DNA of 64,000 bases from Mesorhizobium atlanticum (GCF_003289965.1 NZ_QMBQ01000002.1:124001-188000); one strand, 5' to 3'; shown: positions 25,917 through 34,519, counted from the first letter of the stretch. Notes: generated by a model not told the origin, from the sequence alone. Program-made: numbers and translations.

Positions 25917-26387
25917 CTATTCGCAGCGCAGCGTCACCGTTGCCTGGTAGTTGCCGGCGGAGAACCGGTTCGTGCCGCTCTTGGTGCCGGCGAGATTGAC
26001 CGCCACCGTCGATGTGCCCGGTACAGTCAGCGCGGTCGCGGTGCCGGTTTCGGCAATCGTCTGCGCGCCTGAAGTGGCGAAGGTCGGAGTCCATGTCGTC
26101 GCCGTCGTGTCCGATGCCGGCACGGTCGTGATGGTTACCGGGTCCACGCTGAGCGAGACGCCGCCCGTCGTATCGACCTGAGCGCTGCCCGCGGAGCCGC
26201 CGGCATTGTGCGAGCTCAGCGACTGAAGATTGCTGCTCACGGTCATCGTGCCGTTGGAGTTGATCGTGATGGTGCAGGTGGCGGTGATCGTGCCATTGAA
26301 CAGCACGTTTCCGGTGGTGGCCGATGCCGTCTGGCCGGCGCAGGCGGCGAGCAGGCTTGCTGCCATTGCGGCGCGAAAGAACTTCAT
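25917..26387 (-). CDS. DUF4402 pilin-like exported protein (operon gene 1)
   Basis: A 156-residue protein with signal peptide (MKFFRAAMAASLLAACAG, cleavage near TASA), then a Thr/Ser/Gly-rich beta domain with Cys in TITATCTITINSNGTMTVSS (about 33-52). It ends in NYQATVTLRCE, the same closing motif as the fourth gene. Composition (about 20 percent Thr) and lack of charge are typical of surface fibres. AGAGGGG precedes the ATG. It is the first gene of the leftward operon; the intergenic region upstream is AT-rich. Confidence 0.75.
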   Translation of the reverse strand: MKFFRAAMAASLLAACAGQTASATTGNVLFNGTITATCTITINSNGTMTVSSNLQSLSSHNAGGSAGSAQVDTTGGVSLSVDPVTITTVPASDTTATTWTPTFATSGAQTIAETGTATALTVPGTSTVAVNLAGTKSGTNRFSAGNYQATVTLRCE

Positions 26388-26489
26388 TGAGACCCCTCTT
26401 TCGAACCGGATCGTGCCGGCTCAACGTCGGGTCATCTTCCCTTTATCGTGGTTAATTTAGCGTTAAGTGAAGTAATGTCCGGAAACAAC

Positions 26490-26528
26490 TTAAAAGAAAC
26501 CGGCGATAACCATAGGTTGTCGCCGGTT
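26490..26528 (-). terminator. Rho-independent terminator after the ada-like gene
   Basis: On the minus strand: a 14-base stem aaccggcgacaacc / ggttatcgccggtt with one G-U type mismatch and a tat loop, followed by tcttttaag. It lies about 100 bases after the stop of the AraC/OGT gene and before the DUF4402 operon, so it insulates that operon. Confidence 0.7.
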
Positions 26529-26625
26529 GCATTTTGCAAATAAGTCGACTGGTTTATTTGGGATGTACCGATTTATATTATGATGCGCGGTTTTTCGAAA
26601 TGACGTGACAAAAAAATCGATTGTT

Positions 26626-27531
26626 TCAGGACCCCACTTGTCCCGCTTCCCAACCGAGGATGGCGCGTTTGCGCGTCAGCCCCCAGTGATAGCCGGTAAG
26701 CGCGCCGGACTTGCCCAGCGCCCGATGGCAGGGCACCACGAAGGACATCGGGTTGGCGCCTACCGCCGCGCCGACGGCCCGGCTGGCGCTTGGCGCGCCG
26801 ATGCTTGCCGCGATCGAGGAGTAGGTGCAGGCCCTGCCCATCGGGATGCGCAACAAGGCTTCCCAGACGCGCAGCTGGAAATCGGTGCCGATCATCACCA
26901 CGCGCAGCGGCTGGTCGGCGCGCCACTTCGTCGGGTCGAAGACCCGCGCGGCGTAAGCCTGGGTGGCCGACATGTCCTCGACATAGGTCGCGTTCGGCCA
27001 GCGGCCGGACATGTCCGCGAAGGCAGCCCGCTCGCCGCCGGCATCGCAGAAGGCGAGCCCGGCGAGGCCGCGGTCGGTGACCATGATCAGCGCGATGCCG
27101 AAAGGCGAGATGTGGTAGCCGTAGCGGATGGTGAGCCCCGCGCCCCGCGTTTTGTAGTCGCCGGGCGACATCGCCTCATGCGTGACGAAGAGATCGTGCA
27201 GCCGGCCGGGGCCGGACATGCCGACCTCGAACGAGGTCTCCAGGAGCGGCATGCCGGAATCGAGCAGCCTGCGCGCGTGGTCGAGCGTCACCGCCTGCAG
27301 GAAGGCTTTCGGCGACAGGCCGGCCCAGCGCGTGAACAGCTTCTGCAGGCCGGTCGGCGTCTCGCCGACTTCCTCGGCCAGCACCTCCAGCGACGGCTGG
27401 TCGCGATAGTCGAGGCTGATCTTCTCGATGGCGCGGCGCACGACGTCATAGTCGCTGCCTTGCGGCGTGATATCGTTCTCAAGGATCGCGGTTGGTTTCA
27501 TCCGCGTATTCATGGTCATCTGAGCGTTCAT
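26626..27531 (-). CDS. ada: Ada-type AraC regulator fused to methylated-DNA-protein cysteine methyltransferase
   Basis: A 301-residue fusion. The N-terminal AraC helix-turn-helix (about 40-115) has VLAEEVGETPTGLQKLFTRW and LDHARRLLDSG; the C-terminal OGT domain has acceptor motif VVPCHRALGKSGALTGYHWG (about 262-281). It repairs O6-alkylguanine by transferring the alkyl group to Cys and probably regulates alkylation response genes. The N-terminal zinc-binding phosphotriester domain of E. coli Ada is absent. The start at 27531 has AGGAG at 7 bases. It is divergent from a methyltransferase gene. Confidence 0.9.
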   Translation of the reverse strand: MNAQMTMNTRMKPTAILENDITPQGSDYDVVRRAIEKISLDYRDQPSLEVLAEEVGETPTGLQKLFTRWAGLSPKAFLQAVTLDHARRLLDSGMPLLETSFEVGMSGPGRLHDLFVTHEAMSPGDYKTRGAGLTIRYGYHISPFGIALIMVTDRGLAGLAFCDAGGERAAFADMSGRWPNATYVEDMSATQAYAARVFDPTKWRADQPLRVVMIGTDFQLRVWEALLRIPMGRACTYSSIAASIGAPSASRAVGAAVGANPMSFVVPCHRALGKSGALTGYHWGLTRKRAILGWEAGQVGS

Positions 27532-27644
27532 GGCAATATCTCCTTGGCCGCGAATATCGGTCCTCCAGAGCTTTGCAACCACCCGAAACTTGCCTTCCTG
27601 CCGCCGGCACCCAGATAGTCAGCTTCGGACCGAAGAGGACAATC

Positions 27645-28460
27645 ATGGCCGGTGAAAAGGTCGATCTGACCGGCGCGCGGGAAACCTTGCTGATGACGCT
27701 CTACGGCAAGGCGCTGGAGAGCCGGTTGCCCAATTCGCTGCTCCAGGATCGCTTCGCCGACGAGGCCGTGAAGAAGATCGACTATGATTTTTCGAAGCTC
27801 AAGGTCGACGGCAATCTCGGCCTGGGCTTTGCCATTCGGGCAGTGACGCTGGATGCCAAGGTCGAGGATTTCCTCGCCAGAAATCCGGATGCGATCGTGC
27901 TGCATCTCGGATGCGGGCTCGACACGCGCATTTTCCGGGTCGATCCGCCGCGAGGCGTGGACTGGTTCGATGTCGACTATCCCGATGTCATCGACCTCAG
28001 GCGCAGGCTCTATCCACCGCGCGAGCGTTACCATCTGATCGGTTCGTCGGTGACCGAACCCGAATGGCTGGCTGAGGTGCCGCGAAACCGCCCCGCCATG
28101 GTGGTGGCCGAAGGGTTGACGCCCTACCTTCCGGCCGACGAAGGGCCGCAATTGCTTGCGCGGCTTGTCTCGCATCTTGCCGGCGGCGAGCTGATGTTCG
28201 ACGCCTATAGCAATTTTGGGCTGAAGCTGATGCGGCTCAGCCCAGCCATCAAGGTGACGGGCGCCGAGGTCTCTTGGGCGATCGAGGATCCCCGCGAGCT
28301 CGAGCGGGCCGTCCCGAAGCTGCGCTTCATCGGCGAGATCCGGTCCTACAAGCCGGAGCGCGGCGCGCGGCTAGGCTGGTCCGCCCGCTTGTTCGTTTTC
28401 CTGTGGAAGCTGATCCCAGCGATGCGCAAGGTCGGCAGGCTGCTGCGGTATCGGTTCTGA
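27645..28460 (+). CDS. Class I SAM-dependent methyltransferase (LCM/PPM-like, Tcmp type)
   Basis: A 271-residue protein of the leucine carboxyl methyltransferase-like family. It has the entry motif LTGARETLLMTLYGKALES (about 5-23), the SAM motif IVLHLGCGLDTRIFRVDPP (about 85-103), DWFDVDYPDVIDLRRRLYPP, and VVAEGLTPYLPADE (about 150-163). Members methylate carboxylates or hydroxyls in small molecules; the substrate here is unknown. The frame is open upstream, but the ATG at 27645 has GAGGA and starts the conserved region. Confidence 0.85.
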   Translation: MAGEKVDLTGARETLLMTLYGKALESRLPNSLLQDRFADEAVKKIDYDFSKLKVDGNLGLGFAIRAVTLDAKVEDFLARNPDAIVLHLGCGLDTRIFRVDPPRGVDWFDVDYPDVIDLRRRLYPPRERYHLIGSSVTEPEWLAEVPRNRPAMVVAEGLTPYLPADEGPQLLARLVSHLAGGELMFDAYSNFGLKLMRLSPAIKVTGAEVSWAIEDPRELERAVPKLRFIGEIRSYKPERGARLGWSARLFVFLWKLIPAMRKVGRLLRYRF

Positions 28461-28472
28461 TACGTTTGGGTG

Positions 28473-28967
28473 TCAGCGCGTCTTGGCGGTCGCCAGCGCG
28501 CGCGAAAAGGCGGTGGCGAAGCTTTCGCGGTCGTCGGGATTGAGGAAGCCGCCGATCGCCACGCTCTTGCCCTGCGCTTCGACGGCCATCTTGGTGATGC
28601 CGATTTCGCTGTGGCGGGCAATCGAGAACCGGGTCCAGAACGGGTTGAAGTGATGCGCTTCCGAGCGGCCGGAAGGTGCTGTCTTGCGGATGTCGAGGCT
28701 GGTGCGCGATACCGAAATTTCCTCACGGGCGCGCGCGGCGCGATAGTTGGCGCGGAATGCGATATAAACGGCGATTACATCGAGGCCGAAGAAGCCAAAC
28801 ACCGGCCAGGCGCCGTGCGCCAGGAAGAAGGCGCCGGTGACCGCCCAGCCGAACAGAAGCGCTCCCATCAGGATCAGGAAGCCGGCGCGGCCGAGCGAGC
28901 GGTGCGGCGTGAGCAAGGCCTGGAAAAATGGCTCGTCGGCCTGAAACGAGGCGTTTGTGTCGCTCAT
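28473..28967 (-). CDS. DUF2244 family membrane protein
   Basis: A 164-residue protein with two adjacent membrane helices (about 30-70) and a conserved C-terminal cytoplasmic part containing FNPFWTRFSIARHSEIG and GGFLNPDDRESFATAFSRAL. DUF2244 proteins are typical of alphaproteobacteria and function is unknown. It is divergent from nth with a 22-base gap between the start codons, so the two promoters overlap. Confidence 0.85.
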   Translation of the reverse strand: MSDTNASFQADEPFFQALLTPHRSLGRAGFLILMGALLFGWAVTGAFFLAHGAWPVFGFFGLDVIAVYIAFRANYRAARAREEISVSRTSLDIRKTAPSGRSEAHHFNPFWTRFSIARHSEIGITKMAVEAQGKSVAIGGFLNPDDRESFATAFSRALATAKTR

Positions 28968-28989
28968 GAGGTAATATTATAGGAGGGAA

Positions 28990-29796
28990 ATGGCGCCTCC
29001 CAAGTCGAAAAAATCCACAGCTGTCAAAAAGTCCCAACCCTCTACCGCCAACGGCGGCCGGGTGCCCGGTGGACGGCCGCGAAAGGCCGCCTCGCGCTCG
29101 CTTTACAGCCCCGCCGAGGTGCATGAGATCTTCCGGCGCTTTTCGGTGCAGCGACCGGAGCCGAAAGGTGAGCTCGACTATGTCAACGCCTTCACCCTGC
29201 TGGTCGCGGTGGTGTTGTCAGCGCAGGCGACGGACGCCGGCGTCAACAAGGCGACGAAGGCACTGTTCGCGGCTGCCGACACGCCAGCCAAGATGCTGGC
29301 GCTGGGCGAGGCCAAGGTCGGCGATTACATCCGCACGATTGGCCTGTGGCGCAACAAGGCGAAGAACGTGATCGCGCTGTCGAAGGCGCTGATCGACGAT
29401 TATGCGGGCGAGGTGCCGCAGGATCGCGACGAGCTGGTGAAGCTGCCAGGCGTCGGGCGCAAGACCGCCAATGTCGTGCTCAACGTCGCCTTCGGCCAGC
29501 ACACGATGGCGGTCGACACGCATATCTTCCGCATCGGCAACCGGATCGGGCTGGCCCCCGGCAAGACGCCGGAACAGGTCGAACAAGGGCTCCTCAAGGT
29601 CATCCCGGCCGCGTTTATGCGCCACGCGCATCACTGGCTGATCCTGCATGGCCGCTATGTCTGCAAGGCGCGCAAGCCCGATTGCCCGGCCTGCGTGATC
29701 GCCGATATCTGCAAGTCGAAGGAAAAGACCACCGACATTCCGGCCCCGCTGGTGCGGATCGCGCCGCTGGATGAGACGTTTCCGGCCGAGGCCTAG
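28990..29796 (+). CDS. nth: Endonuclease III (DNA glycosylase/AP lyase)
   Basis: A 268-residue HhH-GPD glycosylase that removes oxidised pyrimidines. After an N-terminal disordered Lys/Pro/Arg extension (about 1-40), the helix-hairpin-helix reads LPGVGRKTANVVLN (about 153-166) with the catalytic Lys in GRKTAN, the catalytic Asp in VDTHIFRIGNRIGL, and the iron-sulfur cluster Cys-x6-Cys-x2-Cys-x5-Cys in CKARKPDCPACVIADIC (about 228-244). Downstream lie two repeat hairpins rather than a gene. Confidence 0.96.
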   Translation: MAPPKSKKSTAVKKSQPSTANGGRVPGGRPRKAASRSLYSPAEVHEIFRRFSVQRPEPKGELDYVNAFTLLVAVVLSAQATDAGVNKATKALFAAADTPAKMLALGEAKVGDYIRTIGLWRNKAKNVIALSKALIDDYAGEVPQDRDELVKLPGVGRKTANVVLNVAFGQHTMAVDTHIFRIGNRIGLAPGKTPEQVEQGLLKVIPAAFMRHAHHWLILHGRYVCKARKPDCPACVIADICKSKEKTTDIPAPLVRIAPLDETFPAEA

Positions 29797-29844
29797 AGCC
29801 GGATGATTTCAGGTCGAATTCGACCTGAAATCTGAATCCGGCTC
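29796..29844. repeat. Long palindrome after nth
   Basis: Left text gagccggatgatttcaggtc and right text gacctgaaatctgaatccggctc form a near-perfect inverted repeat around gaattc. It is followed by aaaaat. It may terminate nth or be a repeat-family member; I do not call it a terminator because there is no T run. Confidence 0.6.
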
Positions 29845-29860
29845 AAAAATCAAAGAGATA

Positions 29861-29909
29861 GAGCATGATGTCGCCCGAACACCGCTTCACACTTTTCGGC
29901 ATCATGCGC
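29861..29909. repeat. RPE-like palindrome
   Basis: Begins gagcatgatg and ends catcatgcgc, with inner cccgaa and ttttcgg arms. It is the same family as 19680-19731 but with a degenerate centre. It sits between the nth and DUF2214 genes, which converge. Confidence 0.65.
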
Positions 29910-29925
29910 TAGAGCGGGTTTGGCT

Positions 29926-30381
29926 CTAATAGCCGTAGCCGCGCGCCATGGCCGCGGCAAAAACCGGGATGAGCAGGAAGATGAAGCCCTCGGCGCGGAC
30001 ATAATTCTTGACCGAGGCGAGTTCCGCCGCCGGCACCGCGAAAGAGGGATTGCCGCTGGCCTGCCTGTTCCAGGAGATGAAGCGGATGGTGGGCACGATC
30101 GACAGCAGGCCGACGGTGGCGAAGGCCACCATCTTTGCCCAGAACACCCAGTTATAGACGTAGAATTCCCAACCCTTCAGACCGAAGAACACCCGGCAGA
30201 CGCCGACGATGATGATCAGCGCGGCGATGATGCCGTAATGGCGGTCGATGCCGGCAAGGCGCTTCAGCGTCGCCGCCGCCAAATCGCCGCGCACCAGCAC
30301 GAACTCGGCGCCGATGATGCCGGCCAGCGAGAACACCAGAAGGTGATGGAGAATGGCCAATACAAGATCAGTGATGTCCAT
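29926..30381 (-). CDS. DUF2214-family integral membrane protein
   Basis: A 151-residue protein with four membrane helices (about 5-25, 45-65, 75-100, 130-148). The text LAILHHLLVFSLAGIIGAEF at the N-terminus with HH, and WVFWAKMVAFATVGLLSIVP further on, match DUF2214. Function unknown. The upstream frame reaches 30447, but GGGAAG lies just before the ATG at 30381 (MDITDLVLA). The gene converges with nth. Confidence 0.82.
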   Translation of the reverse strand: MDITDLVLAILHHLLVFSLAGIIGAEFVLVRGDLAAATLKRLAGIDRHYGIIAALIIIVGVCRVFFGLKGWEFYVYNWVFWAKMVAFATVGLLSIVPTIRFISWNRQASGNPSFAVPAAELASVKNYVRAEGFIFLLIPVFAAAMARGYGY

Positions 30382-30533
30382 GTTCTTCCCTGCGCCTGGC
30401 GGCGCGACGCGGCTGGGTACCGTACCGTGTCCGAAGAGTAGCATCATTGGTCAAGATTCCCAGACGGCGAAATCGCTGCGCTGGAGGATGATCCCGGCCG
30501 ATCGTGGCCCTTGCCGTGGGACGCCGGTTTGCT

Positions 30534-30585
30534 AGAGCAATTCCAGGAAAAGTGTGAGCGGTTTTCCGTCCGGAATTGCGTAAAA
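30534..30585. repeat. RPE-like element upstream of the GNAT gene
   Basis: Ends read gcaattccagg and ccggaattgc, with inner gaaaagtgtgagcggttttcc typical of one rhizobial palindrome subtype. It is immediately followed by a separate 43-base perfect palindrome at 30594-30636. Confidence 0.6.
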
Positions 30586-30593
30586 ACAAAGAG

Positions 30594-30636
30594 TTAGTGT
30601 GTTTCGCCGTTTCCGCGAAACGGCGAAACACACTAA
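30594..30636. repeat. Perfect 20-base inverted repeat with 3-base loop
   Basis: ttagtgtgtttcgccgtttc, loop cgc, then its exact reverse complement. All 20 positions pair. It lies 29 bases before the GNAT start codon and would form a very stable cruciform or transcript hairpin over the leader. Confidence 0.85.
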
Positions 30637-30664
30637 GCGCTGCCGTCTCAACGAGAGGAGTGCC

Positions 30665-31219
30665 ATGAGCATCAAAACGGAAGCTGGCGTGCCGATCCTC
30701 GAGACGGCGCGGACCATCCTGCGGCCGCATCGTCTGGGCGACTTCGAGACGTATGCCGCCATGTGGGCGGAACCCGCGGTGACCCGTTTCATCGGCGGCA
30801 AGCCGCGCACACGCGAGGAAAGCTGGATGCGCTTCCTGCGCCATGCCGGCCTGTGGTCGCTGATCGGCTACGGCTTTTGGGCGATCGAAGACAAGGCGAC
30901 GGGGCGCTTCATCGGCGAGGCCGGCTTCCATGACTTGAAGCGCGAGATCGAACCTTCGATCGAAGGCCTGCCGGAAGCCGGTTGGGCCCTGGCCTCGGAG
31001 GCGCAAGGCCGAGGGCTTGCGAGCGAGGTTGTCGGACGGATCGTCGCCTGGAGCGACGTGGCGTTCGGAGCGGCGAGAACCGTCTGCATCATCGATCCGG
31101 AAAACGGCGCTTCTTTGAAGGTGGCCAAAAAGAACGGTTATGGAGAGATTTTGCGGACCACCTATCACGAGAAGCCGACGATCCTGCTGGAACGGCGGGC
31201 CGGAGGGGTTGTCGCCTAG
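30665..31219 (+). CDS. GNAT family N-acetyltransferase (RimJ-like)
   Basis: A 184-residue acetyltransferase. N-terminal text ILETARTILRPHRLGDFETY (about 12-31) is typical of RimJ/RimL-type GNATs; the acetyl-CoA loop is LASEAQGRGLASEVVG (about 109-124) and the late conserved part IDPENGASLKVAKKNGY. The acceptor substrate cannot be predicted. AGAGGAG lies upstream of the ATG at 30665. The leader contains the perfect palindrome described separately. Confidence 0.9.
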   Translation: MSIKTEAGVPILETARTILRPHRLGDFETYAAMWAEPAVTRFIGGKPRTREESWMRFLRHAGLWSLIGYGFWAIEDKATGRFIGEAGFHDLKREIEPSIEGLPEAGWALASEAQGRGLASEVVGRIVAWSDVAFGAARTVCIIDPENGASLKVAKKNGYGEILRTTYHEKPTILLERRAGGVVA

Positions 31220-31265
31220 AGCATGTCTCCCGACAGTGGGAACCGGTTTCGGGATAAAGACGTGT
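31219..31265. repeat. RPE-like element downstream of the GNAT gene
   Basis: Begins agagcatgtctcccgac and contains gtgggaaccggtttcggg, the common inner arms of the RPE family. It overlaps the stop of the GNAT gene by one base and lies between it and the convergent GGDEF-EAL gene. Confidence 0.6.
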
Positions 31266-31333
31266 GTAAAATCAAAACCTAAAGGGCATGGAGCGAAATC
31301 TGAAAGATCGCTGCGCGCTTTAGGGTTTGGCAA

Positions 31334-33820
31334 TCAGCCGGCTTTGCGACGCAGCGTCCGGGCCAAGGTCTCCCAGCTATCCGCCGTCGCATCGCGCTCG
31401 CTGCGATTGGCCCGCAGCACCGTGGTCGCGTCGAATGGCTGGGGCCGCGCAATCGCATAGCCCTGCGCATAGTCGACGCCAATCGCTTTCAAGGCGTCGA
31501 GGATGCCGTCGCTTTCGACGAATTCGGCGATGGTGCGCTTTCCCGTCACCTTGCCGATGTGATGGATCATCTCGACCATGGCGCGGTCGATGCGGTCGTC
31601 GAGCATGTCCTTGACGAAGCTGCCGTCGATCTTGAGGTAGTCGACCGGCAAATGCTTCAGATAGGCGAAGGACGACATGCCGGAGCCGAAATCGTCGAGC
31701 GCGAAGCGGCAGCCAAGCCCGCGCAGATCGGCGATGAAGCGCATGGCTTCGGAAAGATTGGCGATGGCGCTGGTCTCGGTGATCTCCAGGCAAATCGTTT
31801 CGGGCGCAACGGCGTGCGCGGCGAACTGCTCGCGCATGAAGCCGAGGAAGGTCTCGTCGCCGAAGGTGGCGCCGGAGAGATTGATCGCGCAGGTGGATAT
31901 CGGCGTCGCGTGCGGATCGGCGCGCCTGGCCGCCAAGGTGGCGAAGGTGTTGCGGACCACCCAGCGATCGATCGCCGGCATCAATCCGTAGCGCTCGGCC
32001 GCCGGGATGAAGCTCTGCGGGGTGACGAAGCTGCCGTCCTCCTCGGTCAGCCTGAGCAGGATTTCGATATGCGCGCCCTGCTCCGGGATGTCGTCGCGCA
32101 GGGGCGCGATTTCCTGCGCATGCAGCCTGAAGCGGTTCTGATCCAGGGCGACATGCAGACGCTGCACCCAGGCCATCTCGCCGAAGCGTTCGCGCAGCGC
32201 GGTGTCGCCCTCGCTATGGAACTGGACGCGGTTGCGGCCCTTTTCCTTCGCCATGTAGCAGGCGACATCGGCGGCGCGCAGCACCTCCTCAAGCGTCATG
32301 CCGACATTGGCGACTTCGACCATGCCGATGCTGACGCTGATGTTGAAGGGGCGCCCGTCCCAGGAGAAATGCAGGTCCTGGACCGTGGCGCGCAGCCGTT
32401 CGGCCGTTGCGGCGGCACAGTCGGCATCGCAATCGAAGAGCAGCACGCCGAACTCGTCGCCGCCGAGCCTGGCCAGAATATCGCCGGGCGGCAGTTCGTT
32501 GGCGAGCAGCACCGAGATCTGGCGCAGCAGCTGGTCGCCGGCGGCATGGCCACATGTGTCGTTGACCAGCTTGAACTGATCGAGGTCGAGATACATGAGC
32601 GCGTGCCGGCGCGACCTTTCCGGTGCTTCGGAGATCGCGCCCGCCAGCCGGTTCTCGAAGTCGCGGCGGTTCACCAGCCCGGTCAGCGCATCATGCGATG
32701 CCTGCCACGACAGGCGCTCGATATAGTCCTGCTCGCGAGTCATGTCATGCAGGGCCAGGACACAGCCGAGGATCCGGCCTGAAACGATCAGCGGCGCGCC
32801 ATTCAGCGCCACGGGCACGACCGAGCCGTCGAGACGCTCCAGGAGTTGCGGGCGCACATTGGAGCGGCGCGGCTCGCCCGCCAGCAGGCGCGGGATCAGA
32901 TCGGTCTCCTCGACGCCGCTGTCCTTGTCGAGGAGCCGGAACAAGGAGGGGATGGGTCTGCCCCTGGCTGCGGCCAGCGAGCAGGCAAGCAGCCGCTCCG
33001 CCCCGGCATTCATATAGTCCAGCCGCCCCTCGGTATCGGTGCTGATGACGGCCTGGCCGATCGAAGCCAGCGTGATCTGGGCACGCTCGCGCTCGGCGTT
33101 GAGGGCGCTCTGAAACACCTGGCGCTGGATCATCAGCTTGCGCGTGCGCCAGACGACGAGCAGGATAAGCAGGGCGGCGGTGGCGAGATTGGCCGCCGTC
33201 AGCGCCATTTTGATGAAGCGCGATCCCTCGCCGAGGCTGTCGGAGAAGGCCTTGGCAAGCGGTCCGATCTGGCGGTCGAGCTGGTGGATTTTCGCCTTCC
33301 AGAGACCGATCTCAGCCGTGGATGCCGGCCCCTTCTCAAGCCTTCGATGCATGTCGTCGCCAAGTCCCTCGATGGCGAGGATCATGTCATCGGCTGATGT
33401 CCAGTGGCGGATCGCGGTGTCGAGATAGCTGATGCGGCGGAAATTCCGGAACAGCCAGATCAGGCCGTCAACGTCGTCGGGGTGGTTGTTGCCGCCGAGA
33501 AAGCCAATCCTGGCCGCATTCGTGTCGGGCTCGGGCCGTTCGAGCGCCAGCCGCGCGGCGCGATCGGCGAGCGGCACGGCGATGGCTTGACGATATTCGT
33601 TGAAATACTCCTGCTGGCCGGTATCGGCATAGAGGTTCAGGAAGTAGATGGCGTGCTTCTGGCCTTTCGACCATTGGCTTTCGCCGCCGACATAGGCGCG
33701 GACCGCCGATAATGTGTGAAGGCTGAGGGTTGCAACCAGCGCCTGGATCAGGACCACCACCACAAAGGGCCAGACCAGCCCTATCAGACGCGGACCGGCA
33801 TCGGTCGACGAGAGCTTCAT
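31334..33820 (-). CDS. Membrane GGDEF-EAL cyclic-di-GMP enzyme with PAS domain
   Basis: A protein of 828 residues (846 if the ATG at 33874 is used; neither start has a clear ribosome site). An N-terminal helix (about 10-32) and a second (about 205-225) flank a periplasmic helical sensor region. A PAS domain follows (about 255-370), then GGDEF with ARLGGDEFGVLLF (about 452-464) and EAL (about 545-800). The catalytic GGDEF is intact but the RxxD inhibition site is replaced (PPGD). The EAL motif reads EIL, yet the other metal and base residues are present: NLS, LEITET, LDDFG, KIDG, FVE, QGY. It could both make and break c-di-GMP. The gene has no partner nearby. Confidence 0.93.
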   Translation of the reverse strand: MKLSSTDAGPRLIGLVWPFVVVVLIQALVATLSLHTLSAVRAYVGGESQWSKGQKHAIYFLNLYADTGQQEYFNEYRQAIAVPLADRAARLALERPEPDTNAARIGFLGGNNHPDDVDGLIWLFRNFRRISYLDTAIRHWTSADDMILAIEGLGDDMHRRLEKGPASTAEIGLWKAKIHQLDRQIGPLAKAFSDSLGEGSRFIKMALTAANLATAALLILLVVWRTRKLMIQRQVFQSALNAERERAQITLASIGQAVISTDTEGRLDYMNAGAERLLACSLAAARGRPIPSLFRLLDKDSGVEETDLIPRLLAGEPRRSNVRPQLLERLDGSVVPVALNGAPLIVSGRILGCVLALHDMTREQDYIERLSWQASHDALTGLVNRRDFENRLAGAISEAPERSRRHALMYLDLDQFKLVNDTCGHAAGDQLLRQISVLLANELPPGDILARLGGDEFGVLLFDCDADCAAATAERLRATVQDLHFSWDGRPFNISVSIGMVEVANVGMTLEEVLRAADVACYMAKEKGRNRVQFHSEGDTALRERFGEMAWVQRLHVALDQNRFRLHAQEIAPLRDDIPEQGAHIEILLRLTEEDGSFVTPQSFIPAAERYGLMPAIDRWVVRNTFATLAARRADPHATPISTCAINLSGATFGDETFLGFMREQFAAHAVAPETICLEITETSAIANLSEAMRFIADLRGLGCRFALDDFGSGMSSFAYLKHLPVDYLKIDGSFVKDMLDDRIDRAMVEMIHHIGKVTGKRTIAEFVESDGILDALKAIGVDYAQGYAIARPQPFDATTVLRANRSERDATADSWETLARTLRRKAG

Positions 33821-34120
33821 CCCATTCCCATGGAGCTCGTTCTGGCTCCCTCGGTGTCTGTCCGACTGGCTCATCCGTCGGTTGAGACGATATTCTTCCC
33901 CACATGTCGCCCGGTTACTGGCGACATCATCCAGATAACGCGCCTGGCTTAACGGCCGATAAATTTGCCGAGTATTTGTTTCATGAATTATTGCTCAGAA
34001 ACTGAAGGACGCTTGCGCCGCGTGATGGCGATATTTGATGCATAGTATCGATCCACGTTGCCGGGCGCGGCAAAAAAAGCCGGCAACATCAACCCGATAG
34101 CATTACACCGCAGCCATCTC

Positions 34121-34519
34121 TCAGCGCTTGGCCTTCGATCTGTTGAGGGCCACGGCTTCGCGAACCAGCGCCTTCAGCGCAGCTTCGTCAACTTGGTCGC
34201 CTTGCTTGAAATCGATGGCGCGCCTTGTGTTGCCTTCGAGGCTGGAGTTGAAGAGCTTCTTGGGATCGGGCAGTGCCGCGCCCCTGGCGAAGGTCAGCTT
34301 GACGACGGCCTTGTAGGTCTCGCCGGTGCAGATGATGCCGGCATCCTCCCAGACCGGCACGCCGCGCCATTTCCACGTCTCGACGGCTTCCGGCGCGGCC
34401 TGCCGGATCAGGGCGCGGAGCCGGGCGAGCATCTCGCCGCGCCAGTCGCCCAGTTCCTTGATCCTTGCGTCAATCAGCTCGGACGCAGCCTTGCCGTCTT
34501 GCTCGCCTTCTTTTTGCAT
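34121..34519 (-). CDS. DUF1801 (YdhG/YjhX-like) domain protein
   Basis: A 132-residue protein with the DUF1801 pattern LRALIRQAAPEAVETWKWRG and VPVWEDAGIICTGETYKAVV (about 34-75). Function unknown; members are small cytoplasmic proteins. It has AGGAG before the ATG. A second, diverged DUF1801 gene lies 78 bases upstream on the same strand, suggesting an old tandem duplication. Confidence 0.85.
   Translation of the reverse strand: MQKEGEQDGKAASELIDARIKELGDWRGEMLARLRALIRQAAPEAVETWKWRGVPVWEDAGIICTGETYKAVVKLTFARGAALPDPKKLFNSSLEGNTRRAIDFKQGDQVDEAALKALVREAVALNRSKAKR

Noticed and set aside
34056..34095. Hairpin gttgccgg / ccggcaac as a terminator
   Set aside because: The A-run lies inside the loop side and the T-run would precede the stem in the direction of the neighbouring minus-strand gene, so the order is wrong for a rho-independent terminator.
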